Part shown: positions 5,423-13,645 of the stretch, piece after piece | How positions within the stretch are numbered: position 1 is the first letter of the stretch | Layout: each line of letters starts with the position of its first letter | DNA from: Bacillota bacterium | GTDB taxonomy: Bacteria; Bacillota; Bacilli; ZCTH02-B2 | DNA: 17,559 nucleotides | Direction: 5' to 3' | NCBI GenBank assembly: GCA_017577895.1 | Contig: PKQY01000040.1 | Span: 1-17,559 of the forward strand | Notes under the pieces: generated by a model | The model's database searches: none | Told to the model about the DNA's origin: nothing | Seen by the model: the letters and a program-made list of their open reading frames with translations, nothing else | Translations under genes and position numbers: made by a program

Positions 5423-7523
5423 GGGAGAGAAAAGCGTATACCGGTTGGAAGGGCTGACGTGTACCAACTGTGCCGCCATTTTTGAAAAGAACGTGAGGAA
5501 CTTGCCCGGTGTCGTCGACGCCCACGTCAATTTCGGCGCCGCCAAACTGACCGTGTACGGCCAGGCGACCATCGCCGAGCTGGAAGCGGCGGGGGCGTTT
5601 GAAAACATTCGCGTGCGGCCGGAACAAGAGCAAAGCCCCCCGAAAAAAACGCCCTTTTGGCGAGCCTACGGCACCCTTGTCTTGGCTGCCGTACTGGCCG
5701 TCGGCGGCTTCCTGTTCGCATGGGCGGCCGGCGAGAACAGTCCGGCGTCGGTGTTGGCTTTTGCGGCCGCCATCCTCATCGGCGGTTGGGAACTGTTTGC
5801 AAAAGGCATTAAAAACTTGCTCCGGTTCCAGTTTGACATGAACGTGCTGATGACCGTCGCCGTCTTCGGTGCCGCGGCCATCGGCGAATGGGGTGAAGGG
5901 GCCGCCGTCGTCGTGCTGTTTGCCGTCAGCGAAATGCTGGAGGACATGTCTATGGAAAAGGCGCGGCAATCCATCCGTTCCCTCATGGACATTGCCCCGA
6001 AGGAAGCTTTGGTGCGGCGGGGCGATGCGGAACGGACGGTGCCCGTGGAAGAGGTGCAAGTGGGCGACATCCTCATCGTCAAGCCGGGGCAAAAGCTGGC
6101 CATGGACGGGGTCGTCATCAAAGGGACGTCGACGGTCAATCAGGCGGCCATTACCGGCGAATCGGTGCCGGTGACGAAAACGGTGGGCGACGAGGTGTTT
6201 GCCGGCACGTTGAACCAGGAAGGGCTGTTGGAGGTGGAGGTCACCAAACGGGCCGAAGACACCACGCTGGCCAAAATCATCCATCTGGTGGAAGAGGCCC
6301 AGGCCCAGCGGGCGCCGACCCAGGCGTTCATCGATCGGTTCGCCCGTTACTACACGCCGGCCGTCATGGCCTTGGCTTTGGCCGTGGCGGTGGTGCCGCC
6401 GCTGTTGGGCGGGGCTTTGGGCGATTGGATTTACCGGGCTTTGGCGCTGTTGGTGGTGGCCTGTCCTTGCGCCTTGGTCATTTCCACGCCGGTGGCGATT
6501 GTCACGGCCATTGGCAATGCGGCCCGCCACGGGGTGTTGATCAAAGGCGGCATTCACTTGGAGGAAGCCGGGAGAGTTGCTGCCGTCGCCTTTGACAAGA
6601 CGGGCACGCTGACCGAAGGGGTGCCGGAAGTGACCGATGTTGCCGTCTTTCACGGCGACGAGGCGGCCGCGTTGGAAGTGGCGGCGGCCATGGAGCGGGG
6701 CTCCGAGCATCCGCTGGCGGCGGCCGTGGTCCGGTATGCGGCCCGGCGGGGCATGAGCGGCGCGGCGGCGGTGGACGAGTTTCAAACGGTGGTCGGCCGC
6801 GGCGTGCAAGCCCGCGTGGACGGACGGCGGTATGCGTTGGGTAGTCCCGGATGGTTTGCTGAACAAGGGCTGTTGAAACCGGGCGATCCAATATGGGAGC
6901 AGCTCCATGCCTGGCAACGGGAAGGCAAAACGGTCATGTTGCTGGGGACGGAACAACGAGTGCTTGCTGCCTTTGCGGTGGCCGATGCCGTGCGCCCGTC
7001 CAGCCCTTCGGTCGTCCAAGAACTGCACCGTTTGGGCATCGCGAAAACGGTGATGCTCACCGGAGACAACCGGGCGACGGCGGAAACGGTGGCCCGGCAG
7101 GTGGGGGTCACCGACGTGCGGGCCGAGTTGTTGCCGCAAGACAAACTGGCGGTCATCCGAGAACTGCAAGACCGGTACGGCAAGGTGGCCATGGTGGGCG
7201 ACGGCGTCAATGACGCGCCGGCGCTGGCGGCGGCCACCGTGGGCATCGCCATGGGCGGCGCCGGCACCGACACGGCGCTGGAGACGGCGGACATCGCCCT
7301 GATGGCCGATGATTTGCGCAAGCTCCCCTATACCATCCGATTGAGCCGCAAGGCGTTGGGCGTCATCCGGCAAAACGTCGCCTTTGCGCTGGGCCTCAAG
7401 CTCCTGGCCCTCCTCCTCATCGTGCCCGGATGGCTGACCCTCTGGATGGCGGTGTTCGCCGACATCGGGGCGACGCTCCTGGTGACGTTGAACAGCATGC
7501 GCCTATTGCGGGTCAAGGACTAG
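5412..7523 (+). CDS. cadA: P1B-type Cd/Zn/Pb-exporting ATPase
   Basis: A 703-residue membrane pump using ATP to expel soft divalent metals. One N-terminal metal-binding domain carries GLTCTNC (Cys17, Cys20). Key sites follow in order: TGES (248-251, actuator), the membrane CPC motif (351-353), DKTGTLT with phosphorylated Asp395, SEHPLA (431-436), TGDN (550-553) and VGDGVND (595-601). Lys663 in GLKLL and Asp684 in FADIGAT are spaced 21 apart, like the pair that defines ZntA/CadA-type Zn/Cd/Pb pumps rather than copper pumps. The GTG start at 5412 overlaps the end of cadC, with AGGAG at 5397-5401. Length and motifs are complete, so the pump should be functional. The exact metal preference cannot be settled from sequence. 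Confidence 0.95.
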   Translation: MEHKGEKSVYRLEGLTCTNCAAIFEKNVRNLPGVVDAHVNFGAAKLTVYGQATIAELEAAGAFENIRVRPEQEQSPPKKTPFWRAYGTLVLAAVLAVGGFLFAWAAGENSPASVLAFAAAILIGGWELFAKGIKNLLRFQFDMNVLMTVAVFGAAAIGEWGEGAAVVVLFAVSEMLEDMSMEKARQSIRSLMDIAPKEALVRRGDAERTVPVEEVQVGDILIVKPGQKLAMDGVVIKGTSTVNQAAITGESVPVTKTVGDEVFAGTLNQEGLLEVEVTKRAEDTTLAKIIHLVEEAQAQRAPTQAFIDRFARYYTPAVMALALAVAVVPPLLGGALGDWIYRALALLVVACPCALVISTPVAIVTAIGNAARHGVLIKGGIHLEEAGRVAAVAFDKTGTLTEGVPEVTDVAVFHGDEAAALEVAAAMERGSEHPLAAAVVRYAARRGMSGAAAVDEFQTVVGRGVQARVDGRRYALGSPGWFAEQGLLKPGDPIWEQLHAWQREGKTVMLLGTEQRVLAAFAVADAVRPSSPSVVQELHRLGIAKTVMLTGDNRATAETVARQVGVTDVRAELLPQDKLAVIRELQDRYGKVAMVGDGVNDAPALAAATVGIAMGGAGTDTALETADIALMADDLRKLPYTIRLSRKALGVIRQNVAFALGLKLLALLLIVPGWLTLWMAVFADIGATLLVTLNSMRLLRVKD

Positions 7524-7598
7524 CCCGTCGAGGCGAGATCGATGTAGAGGCGAGTCCGATGAGAGGCCCATGGATTTTAGAAAAGCCGCCAACGAACA

Positions 7599-7647
7599 GG
7601 AGCCGCTTGCCGGTCTTGCTGGGGACCGGAGCGGCTCCATGAATTTT
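7599..7647. terminator. Probable terminator between cadA and the hydrolase
   Basis: GGAGCCGCT (7599-7607) pairs with AGCGGCTCC (7630-7638), and inside it CCGGTC (7610-7615) pairs with GACCGG (7624-7629), with a 2-base bulge. On the plus strand a short TTTT (7644-7647) follows after five bases. On the minus strand TTTT comes only ~20 bases beyond the stem. It separates the convergent cadA and hydrolase genes and may serve both. Confidence 0.6.
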
Positions 7648-7654
7648 GCCGGGG

Positions 7655-8464
7655 TTATTGTTGAAGGAACCGGAGCAATGCGGCGTTGAAGGCTTCCATT
7701 TCGTCGATGACGACGCCGTGGCCGCTGTTGTAGAAAGGAAACAGACGCGACCCGGCGATTTCGTTGTGCAGCACTTGGGCGTTGGCGAAAGGGACGATCC
7801 GGTCGTGGACGCCGTGGAAGATGCCGGTGGGGACGCGGATTTTCCCGAGATCGCCCAGTACATCTTCGTTTTTCAGCGCCAGGAGAGATTGGATGGTGGC
7901 GTAAGAGGCGGCTTCCAACCCCAGGCCTTGAAACCACCGCATCAGTTCGGGGCCGTGGTTCCGGTTGAAAAACATCCGGCCGAAGCCGGCCAACATGTGC
8001 GGACGGTTGTGGAACGTTTGCCGGAGCAAATCGTCCACCGTCTCGACAGGAATGCCGAAGGGGTAGTCGGGTCGTTGCACAAAAACGGGGGCGGCGGCGT
8101 CCACCAGTGCCAATTTCCCGATCCGGCGACCGCGGTGACGGGCCATGTAGCGGATAACGACGGCGCCGCCGAGGGAAAAACCGACCAGGGCGGTCCCTTC
8201 CAGTTGCAGCGCATCAAGGACGGCGTCCAGATCGTCGGCCAACCGGTTGTAGGTGTAGCCGTGCCAGGGCTTGTCGGACCGGCCGAACCCCCGCATGTCC
8301 AGGCCAATGCAGCGGAAGCCGTGCCGGGGCAGCACGTTGTACTGGTATTCAAACATGTGGTGGTTGACCGGCCAGCCGTGGACGAACACGACCGGGCGGC
8401 TTCCTTTGCCGGGGTTGATGTCCCGGACGAACAGTCGTACGCCTTGTTCAACCTCAATGTACAC
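7655..8464 (-). CDS. Alpha/beta-hydrolase
   Basis: A 269-residue soluble hydrolase of the alpha/beta fold, close in style to the non-haem chloroperoxidase/esterase group. The oxyanion segment is VHGWP (28-32), the nucleophile Ser97 lies in GFSLGG, the acid is probably Asp221 in GVHDRIVPF and the base is His249 in SGHG. LDMRGFGRSDKP is typical of the family. All catalytic residues are present and the length is normal. The substrate is unknown: ester, lactone or peracid chemistry are all possible. The start is GTG at 8464 with a weak purine-rich ribosome site upstream (AAAGG). It lies 79 bp downstream of the diguanylate cyclase gene on the same strand, so the two may share a transcript. Confidence 0.88.
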   Translation of the reverse strand: MYIEVEQGVRLFVRDINPGKGSRPVVFVHGWPVNHHMFEYQYNVLPRHGFRCIGLDMRGFGRSDKPWHGYTYNRLADDLDAVLDALQLEGTALVGFSLGGAVVIRYMARHRGRRIGKLALVDAAAPVFVQRPDYPFGIPVETVDDLLRQTFHNRPHMLAGFGRMFFNRNHGPELMRWFQGLGLEAASYATIQSLLALKNEDVLGDLGKIRVPTGIFHGVHDRIVPFANAQVLHNEIAGSRLFPFYNSGHGVVIDEMEAFNAALLRFLQQ

Positions 8465-8543
8465 GCTTTGTCCCGCCTTTCCCGGACAGATGACACCCTT
8501 TCCGGGTTACCATCATGTTATTCCTTGACGTCGGCGTGGTTCA

Positions 8544-10121
8544 TCATGCGCCATCCGCTTTCAGCTGTTCGTACAAGACGGTCCGGTTCCGACCCTGCCG
8601 TTTGGCCGCGTATAAAGCTTGGTCGGCGCACTCCAGCAGTTCATGTGCCGTGGCGGCATGGTCGGGGTACGAGGCGACGCCGCAGGAAATGGTGATGGGT
8701 TTGCCCGTGGGGCTCGTTTTTAGTTCCAGCGTCGTGCGGATGCGTTCGATCATTTGATAGGCTTCGTCGGACGGGGTGTTCGGCAACAGGATGATGAATT
8801 CCTCGCCGCCGTATCGGCAGCAGAAGTCCCCCTTGCGGGAATTGGCCCGCATGACGTTCGCCAAAAATTGCAACACCTGGTCGCCGACTTGGTGCCCGTA
8901 CGTATCGTTGACCTGCTTGAAAAAGTCGATGTCGACGGCGACGACCGAAAAGGGTTTTCGTTCTTGCATCCAGGCCGACAGCAGCACGTTTAAGGCGCGG
9001 CGGTTGGGCAGCCCCGTCAGGGCGTCGGTCTGCGCTTCGTTCAGCAAGTGTTCGGCCCGCTTTTGCAGCCTTTCCATGGCCAGCAGGACCGTTTGGTACA
9101 GCTGGTGGGCTTCGTAGGAGAAAATGGCGTGGTGGGGCGGACTGTCCACCGGTTTTCCCGACGTGATGCCTTCGGCCGTATTGGCCAGCAGGGTGAAGGG
9201 CGCCGCGAGCTTTCGGGCCAGCAAGATAGTGATGGCCAACAGAAGGAGAAAAATCGGCAGGGTGTAGACGATTTCCTTTAATATGATGCGGACCGCTTGG
9301 GCCCGAATTTCTTCCGCGGGCGTCTGGACGACGATGCCCCATCCGTTTTCTTCCACCGGCGTATAGCCGGCCAAGAAAACGTCGCCTTTGGTGTTCGTGA
9401 CTTCGTCGTAACCGCGTTGCCCGTTGATGACCCGCTGGACCACCGCGTTGGCGGACACGTTTTCCCCCAGGCGGTTTCGGTCGGGATGATACAGGATGTG
9501 GCCGGAGCCGTCGACGACGTACGTGTACGTTCCCGATTCGTTGGTGGTGCTTTCGCCGAAGATTTCATTCAGCACGTTGTTTTCATGGAGATGGATGGTG
9601 CCGCCCAAGTACCCGTAATATTCCCCCTGTGCGTCGACGATGGGGTAGGTCATCAGGACGATGATGTCTCCCGACGCGGAACGGAAAGGTTCCGAAATGG
9701 TCGGAGAGCGGTCGGACAACTCCTGTCGGGTCGGGCCGGCGGCCACGATGTCATGGAAGTCGTCCTTTTCCGCCGATGCGGCCACCACCCGGCCGCTCCG
9801 CTCGACGACGACAATGGCGTTAAAATAGTCGTTACTTTCCATGAAATGGTTCACGTGGGGCTGGAGGGGCGAACTTGACGCCAGCTGCTCGGAGAGGTGT
9901 TTTGCGTTTCCCATCAAGGTGTTCTTCATGGAACGAAACACGGTGTTCATGGTGACGCCCAACTTGATGGCACTTTGTTCGTTCAGCTGAAACGTGGTGT
10001 TGTAGAGCGATTTTTTTGCTTCACAGTAGGAGACGACCCAATGCAGGAGCATCATGCATACCATGACCAGACAGACAAAGGCGGTCAACAAATGGACGAA
10101 ACGGACGTTTTGCCATTTCAT
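8544..10121 (-). CDS. Membrane diguanylate cyclase with extracellular dCACHE-type sensor
   Basis: A 525-residue sensor enzyme that would make cyclic di-GMP. One membrane helix (about 10-30) is followed by a ~250-residue extracellular segment of dCACHE type (SYPIVDA-like MTYPIVDAQGEYYGYLGG, then YVVDGSGHILYHPD). A second helix (about 284-302), a short HAMP-like linker and a C-terminal GGDEF domain complete it. The active-site signature is GGEEF at 438-442, within RYGGEEF. An RKGD inhibitory site (429-432) sits exactly five residues before it, so product feedback is expected. TDALTGLPNRRAL and DIDFFKQVNDTYGH are intact. The ATG at 10121 is chosen because GGAGG (10131-10135) lies 9 bases upstream. 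The ligand of the sensor is unknown; amino acids or related small molecules are typical for this domain. Confidence 0.92.
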   Translation of the reverse strand: MKWQNVRFVHLLTAFVCLVMVCMMLLHWVVSYCEAKKSLYNTTFQLNEQSAIKLGVTMNTVFRSMKNTLMGNAKHLSEQLASSSPLQPHVNHFMESNDYFNAIVVVERSGRVVAASAEKDDFHDIVAAGPTRQELSDRSPTISEPFRSASGDIIVLMTYPIVDAQGEYYGYLGGTIHLHENNVLNEIFGESTTNESGTYTYVVDGSGHILYHPDRNRLGENVSANAVVQRVINGQRGYDEVTNTKGDVFLAGYTPVEENGWGIVVQTPAEEIRAQAVRIILKEIVYTLPIFLLLLAITILLARKLAAPFTLLANTAEGITSGKPVDSPPHHAIFSYEAHQLYQTVLLAMERLQKRAEHLLNEAQTDALTGLPNRRALNVLLSAWMQERKPFSVVAVDIDFFKQVNDTYGHQVGDQVLQFLANVMRANSRKGDFCCRYGGEEFIILLPNTPSDEAYQMIERIRTTLELKTSPTGKPITISCGVASYPDHAATAHELLECADQALYAAKRQGRNRTVLYEQLKADGA

Positions 10122-10158
10122 TGGTGGTCGCCTCCAGGAATTGGAATATTTTTCTAAT

Positions 10159-10167
10159 ATCATAACA
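10159..10167 (-). promoter_or_regulatory. Possible extended -10 promoter of the diguanylate cyclase
   Basis: On the minus strand TGTTATGAT gives a TGn extension plus TATGAT (plus-strand positions 10159-10167), 38 bases before the start codon. The expected -35 position is only an A-run, so this would rely on the extended -10. Confidence 0.45.
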
Positions 10168-10307
10168 TGGAAATTCTCGCCTTTTTTTGCGTTAGTCTGA
10201 AAAAATGTTGGATATTTCGTGTCTTTTGCCGGCGCATTTTACCGAAAAGCGGATTGCATCCGTTCGCCGAATGATTAAGCACGTTGTAGGACGAACCGTC
10301 ATATCGA

Positions 10308-10336
10308 TTGAAGGCATTTGGAACGTGTACTATCAT
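10308..10336 (+). promoter_or_regulatory. Promoter of the 583-residue membrane protein
   Basis: TTGAAG (10308-10313), a 17-base spacer and TATCAT (10331-10336) make a reasonable sigma-A promoter about 45 bp before the GTG start. It is divergent from the diguanylate cyclase promoter. I see no obvious operator in the rest of the gap (10168-10307). Confidence 0.55.
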
Positions 10337-10381
10337 CTAACAATAAGACGTCAAGTATAAGCAACGGATGAGGCGATCTTC

Positions 10382-12133
10382 GTGGAATTCGTCATTGTCG
10401 GTTTGTTGGCGGGGGCGGCGGCCGGTTGTTGGGCCTTGCGCACGGCCAGAATCTCGAAAAAGGTGAAGCGACAAATCCCGAGCCCCTATTCCTTGATATG
10501 GGCCAAGCCCGGTTCGGCCTTTTCAGCCTCTTCTGCGGGACCGGCAGCTTCTAACCGCCTTTGGATGAACGAAATGGCCGAAGCTGCCGCCGTCGGGGCG
10601 TTGGGCTCGCTGCCCAGCTTTTACTATTTGTCCCAATTGGACGAAAACGTGCTGGAAGCGATGGAATTTGCCTTCGCTCAGGACTTGTCCAACTTTCGTG
10701 ATTTCCACGATTACATCAACGAAAAATATTTGGGGATTTTAGAAGCCGAGTCGGCGGAAGGTTGGTTGACCCGGTTGGAAGGGTATGTCACTGAGCAATA
10801 CGCCGCCGATGTGTTGACGCGATTGGGGTATGAGGTGGAGTTTCCGTCTTCGCCGAATCAAGCAGGTTGGGATTTGTTGGTCGACGGCGAGCCGTGGCAG
10901 GTCAAAGGCGGCGAGACGCCTTCGGTGATTGCGGAGCACCTGGCGAAGCACCCGGACATTCCCGTGGTGACGAGCGAAGAGTTGAAAAGTTTCTTTTCCG
11001 ATCAAAGCCAAGTTGTCGGTTTTAAGGAATTAAACCCGGATGTGATTCATGAAGCCACGGAGCAGACCTTGGCTGCGGCCGACCATTTGGGGGATACCGT
11101 GGGCGCCGGCGTGCCTGTAGTGGCGTTGATCATGTCGTCTTTGCGGGAACTGAAACTTTGGACCGAAGGCAAAACGAATGTGTTCGATTCGCTCAAGCAT
11201 GTTGGCATCGATATGGTCGGCACCGGCGGCGGAGGGCTCGTCGGCGCAAAAGTGGGGTCAACCGCATTGTCTCCTTTAGGTCCGGTAGGAATGGCCTTCG
11301 GCGCGTTGGTGGGTGGCGCCGCCGGAGCCATTTTCGGCCGGGGATTGACCAACCATTTCAAACTGCAGAAATTTCGCAGAGCCCTTGAAGATTATCAACA
11401 TGCAGTGAGCTGGAGCAAAGGCGAGCTGGAACGGGCGTTGGAACGAAAACGCCGCGAAATGATCCGCAGTGCAGGGTCCATCAATCAACAGTTGAACAAA
11501 GCCCGGGATGAAATTGTTCGGCGGTACCAAACGCAATTTGATGATTGGAAAGACAGCTACATCGAAAAACAGCGAAAGTTTTTGGCGGTTTTACCGGACA
11601 TTTTGACCGGTATCAAACGGCAACTGCAGGAAATCGAGCGCCGGGAATTGGACAAGCTTCAGCCTTCGGGATTTTTCAGGCGGTACATTGTGCCGACGGA
11701 AGACGACTTGTTTTACAGAACGGCCAAGAAATGGTTTGCTACACGGTATCGCCTGCTGGATGAAGTGTTGAGCAAGTGTTCCGACGTGCCCGTCGATGAC
11801 AAGGATGTGGAAATGAAATATAAGGAAATCATCCGCTTTTTCCGCACTTATCAGGCCGATCATCCGCTGCTGACGAAAGCCCTGGAAGATTTGCTGCCGG
11901 ATGACGTCGGGTTCCGGGATTCGTTCCGCAAACAATTGTTTTTGGCCGTCGACCGAGCGGAAAAATCGTTCCGGAATGAGTTGAATCGGGTGCTCAATGA
12001 ATTGAAAGAGCTGGTGCTGGATCTCAAAATGTTTGTGAATGAAAAGCGGGAACGGCTGATCAGGGAAGGCGACAAATTGGGGATTGATATGAGGAAATAT
12101 TTTGCATCCGGATGTTCTCGCGGTTCGTCTTGA
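10382..12133 (+). CDS. Membrane-anchored protein with PD-(D/E)XK-like nuclease domain and glycine zipper
   Basis: I do not recognise a named family for this 583-residue protein. An N-terminal helix (2-20) followed by basic residues (RISKKVKR) suggests a body on the cytoplasmic side. Residues ~130-200 look like a restriction-endonuclease fold: an early helix with Glu134 (LEGYVTEQYAADVL), then Asp164 in QAGWDLLVDG and Gln173-Val174-Lys175 in PWQVKGG. This is the D...(E/Q)xK layout seen in Mrr-like nucleases and restriction-fold toxins. Residues ~274-322 form a long glycine/alanine segment (GTGGGGLVGAKVG, FGALVGGAAGAIFG) like membrane glycine zippers. Residues ~330-425 and 515-570 are charged and probably coiled. 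GTG start, with GAGG 8 bases upstream. A single gene with its own promoter; it could be a defence effector, a toxin or a DNA/RNA-processing membrane protein. The nuclease reading is inference from motif layout. Confidence 0.6.
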   Translation: MEFVIVGLLAGAAAGCWALRTARISKKVKRQIPSPYSLIWAKPGSAFSASSAGPAASNRLWMNEMAEAAAVGALGSLPSFYYLSQLDENVLEAMEFAFAQDLSNFRDFHDYINEKYLGILEAESAEGWLTRLEGYVTEQYAADVLTRLGYEVEFPSSPNQAGWDLLVDGEPWQVKGGETPSVIAEHLAKHPDIPVVTSEELKSFFSDQSQVVGFKELNPDVIHEATEQTLAAADHLGDTVGAGVPVVALIMSSLRELKLWTEGKTNVFDSLKHVGIDMVGTGGGGLVGAKVGSTALSPLGPVGMAFGALVGGAAGAIFGRGLTNHFKLQKFRRALEDYQHAVSWSKGELERALERKRREMIRSAGSINQQLNKARDEIVRRYQTQFDDWKDSYIEKQRKFLAVLPDILTGIKRQLQEIERRELDKLQPSGFFRRYIVPTEDDLFYRTAKKWFATRYRLLDEVLSKCSDVPVDDKDVEMKYKEIIRFFRTYQADHPLLTKALEDLLPDDVGFRDSFRKQLFLAVDRAEKSFRNELNRVLNELKELVLDLKMFVNEKRERLIREGDKLGIDMRKYFASGCSRGSS

Positions 12134-12145
12134 TAAATGGGTGAA

Positions 12146-12167
12146 CCGGGAAACAGCCGGACTTTTT
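12146..12167 (+). terminator. Weak possible terminator
   Basis: CCGG (12146-12149) can pair with CCGG (12157-12160) around a 7-base loop, followed by AC and five T. The stem is only 4 bp, but its position 12 bases after the stop codon fits. Confidence 0.3.
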
Positions 12168-12235
12168 GTTTCCACGTGATTTTCGGCGTTTCATTGTCGT
12201 GCATCAATCGGTTGTATATGGAAGGGGATGTTGCC

Positions 12236-12295
12236 ATGGCCCGCATCTTGTATGTGGAAGATGAGAAGGAGATCGGCCAGTGGATCAAATCCGAT
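12236..12295 (+). pseudogene. Response-regulator N-terminal remnant (20 codons)
   Basis: An ATG preceded by GGAAGGGG opens a frame reading MARILYVEDEKEIGQWIKSD. This matches the first 20 residues of the intact regulator at 13646 in 16 of 20 positions, counting the start as Met in both. The DNA is 48/60 identical. After this the homology stops abruptly and the frame runs through the next gene to 12409 without similarity to anything. It is the stub of a duplicated regulator gene whose remainder has been deleted. The level of divergence says the duplication is old. Confidence 0.8.
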
Positions 12296-12300
12296 AAGGA

Positions 12301-13485
12301 ATGTCTTACAAAAACCCGCTTCACAATGAGCGCTGGGTCGTCTGGATGGGGGAAAAAGCGACCCTGGATTCCGGTTTGGAAAAACCTTCCGGTTATCCCG
12401 ATTCGTTGATCCGCCAGGCCGTGTTGGGATGGTACGACGTTCAGACGCAAACGGCGCAAACCATGCCGTTGCCGTATGTTTTTGTGTATCGGGAAAGAAT
12501 TCCTGAGTGGGATGCAGGTTCTTTCGAAAAATTGCCGCCGGTCTTTGGTCTCGACGGCGACTACGCCTACGTCGTGTATCCCGACGAGCCGACGGTGCTG
12601 CACCGCATCGACCTGCGGACGCGACAACAGACCGAGCTGCAATTGCCGAGGGAAACATTCAGTGATTATCGCGGGCAAACCCTTTCCATCCAACACGGGG
12701 TTTTGGCGCTGCAACCGGATGATGAGGGAAACCGTTCGGTTTTCCACTTTTACGATTTGACCACCGACACGCCGTTTCATTTCGAATCGGTTCGGGATTA
12801 CAAATGGAAGGCGAACCGGCGGTGGGTAGTCTGGTATGATTCCAGAAATGATCGGTTGTTGGTGTACGACCGGAATGCCAAGGCGGTCAAGCAGTTTGAT
12901 GAATTGAAAGACGTTTTAGATCAACTGCTGGTGGGAGACTGGTTGGTTTACGATACGTTTTTGACAGACGGTTCGGTTTATGCCTTACATCTGGAAACCG
13001 GCCGGCGACAGACCATTTTGACCGACGGATTGGTTCGGGAAGCGTTTCCGGATGAACAAAAGGTGTTGCTGATGGGCCGGGTGACGCAAGAAGCATTGGA
13101 TAGAGTCGAGTACTACGTGTACGATCTGGCGGCACAACGGCTGATGCCTTTTACGGCGTTGAATCAGCTGACGAGCCGGCAAACCCGGGATTTGAAAGCT
13201 TTCATGGACATCGATGGCCGGATTTACTTTGTCAGCAGGAATTCGGGCGATTATGGGCAACAGGTTTACCTGCTGGACTGGGAACGAGGGCAACTGTTGG
13301 GCTATTACGATCTGGGAGCCGACAGAAGCGGCCTTTACGAATGGATTGGCATCTATCGAGGGGAGCTCACCGTCCTTTGGCATCAACAGAACGATGATCC
13401 GGCGCTAAATAAGGTCAAAATCTTGCACATTCCGTCGGACTTGTTTGCGGAGTCCTGGAATAAATTTGAAGGCGTATCCGAATGA
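12301..13485 (+). CDS. Beta-propeller-like protein, probably 5'-truncated
   Basis: A 394-residue product rich in short beta strands with recurring aromatic motifs such as NERWVVWMG, NRRWVVWYDSRND and YYVYDL, resembling TolB/WD-type propeller blades. Such proteins are often secreted or lipid-anchored, but no signal peptide or lipobox is present. The sequence begins in the middle of what looks like a blade. Its ATG at 12301 lies at the very point where the response-regulator stub loses homology, and AAGGA touches the start codon, too close for a normal ribosome site. I infer that a deletion removed the signal peptide and first blade and joined the rest to the stub. Codon use and length show the remaining frame is preserved, so it could still be translated. 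Function unknown. Confidence 0.6.
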   Translation: MSYKNPLHNERWVVWMGEKATLDSGLEKPSGYPDSLIRQAVLGWYDVQTQTAQTMPLPYVFVYRERIPEWDAGSFEKLPPVFGLDGDYAYVVYPDEPTVLHRIDLRTRQQTELQLPRETFSDYRGQTLSIQHGVLALQPDDEGNRSVFHFYDLTTDTPFHFESVRDYKWKANRRWVVWYDSRNDRLLVYDRNAKAVKQFDELKDVLDQLLVGDWLVYDTFLTDGSVYALHLETGRRQTILTDGLVREAFPDEQKVLLMGRVTQEALDRVEYYVYDLAAQRLMPFTALNQLTSRQTRDLKAFMDIDGRIYFVSRNSGDYGQQVYLLDWERGQLLGYYDLGADRSGLYEWIGIYRGELTVLWHQQNDDPALNKVKILHIPSDLFAESWNKFEGVSE

Positions 13486-13501
13486 AATGGAGATGCTTTC
13501 G

Positions 13502-13572
13502 AATCCGGATGTTCTGACGGCACTGTCAATGACAGAGCGATCCGTGTCGTCGCGCAGCCGGATTTTTATTTT
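13502..13572 (+). terminator. Terminator-like nested hairpin after the beta-propeller gene
   Basis: AATCCGG (13502-13508) pairs with CCGGATT (13558-13564), followed by TTTATTTT. Inside, GACGGCAC (13516-13523) can pair with GTGTCGTC (13544-13551) with one G-T pair, and TGTC/GACA (13524-13527/13531-13534) closes an AAT loop. This is an unusually long structure for a terminator but ends in the expected T-rich tail. Confidence 0.55.
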
Positions 13573-13577
13573 CCAAA

Positions 13578-13607
13578 TTGGGTTTAATCCATCATGTTTT
13601 GTATGAT
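13578..13607 (+). promoter_or_regulatory. Promoter of the two-component operon, with inverted repeat
   Basis: TTGGGT (13578-13583), an 18-base spacer and TATGAT (13602-13607). A perfect inverted repeat CATCAT-N7-ATGATG (13590-13608) covers the -10 and could be an operator. No TTTAAG box of the kind found at 15844-15904 is present here. Confidence 0.5.
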
Positions 13608-13645
13608 GAGGACAGATGATGTACAACTGTGAGGAGGATGAGGCC

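Noticed and set aside
5307..7373. A 688-codon open frame on the minus strand across cadA
   Set aside because: It is antisense to a P-type ATPase with every motif in place. The product is rich in His/Arg/Gly with no domain. Long antisense frames are common in GC-rich coding DNA.
7646..8695. A 349-codon plus-strand frame opposite the hydrolase
   Set aside because: The minus strand holds a complete Ser-Asp-His hydrolase; the plus product lacks any recognisable motif.
10308..12300. The 583-residue gene as part of a multi-gene defence operon
   Set aside because: No partner gene in the same orientation lies next to it; it has its own promoter and is followed by a regulator stub. A single-gene system remains possible.
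13616..13645. Start of the response regulator at the ATG at 13616
   Set aside because: It would add ten residues not found in the family. GAGGAGG at 13631-13637 points to the GTG at 13646, and the duplicate stub at 12236 begins at the same residue.
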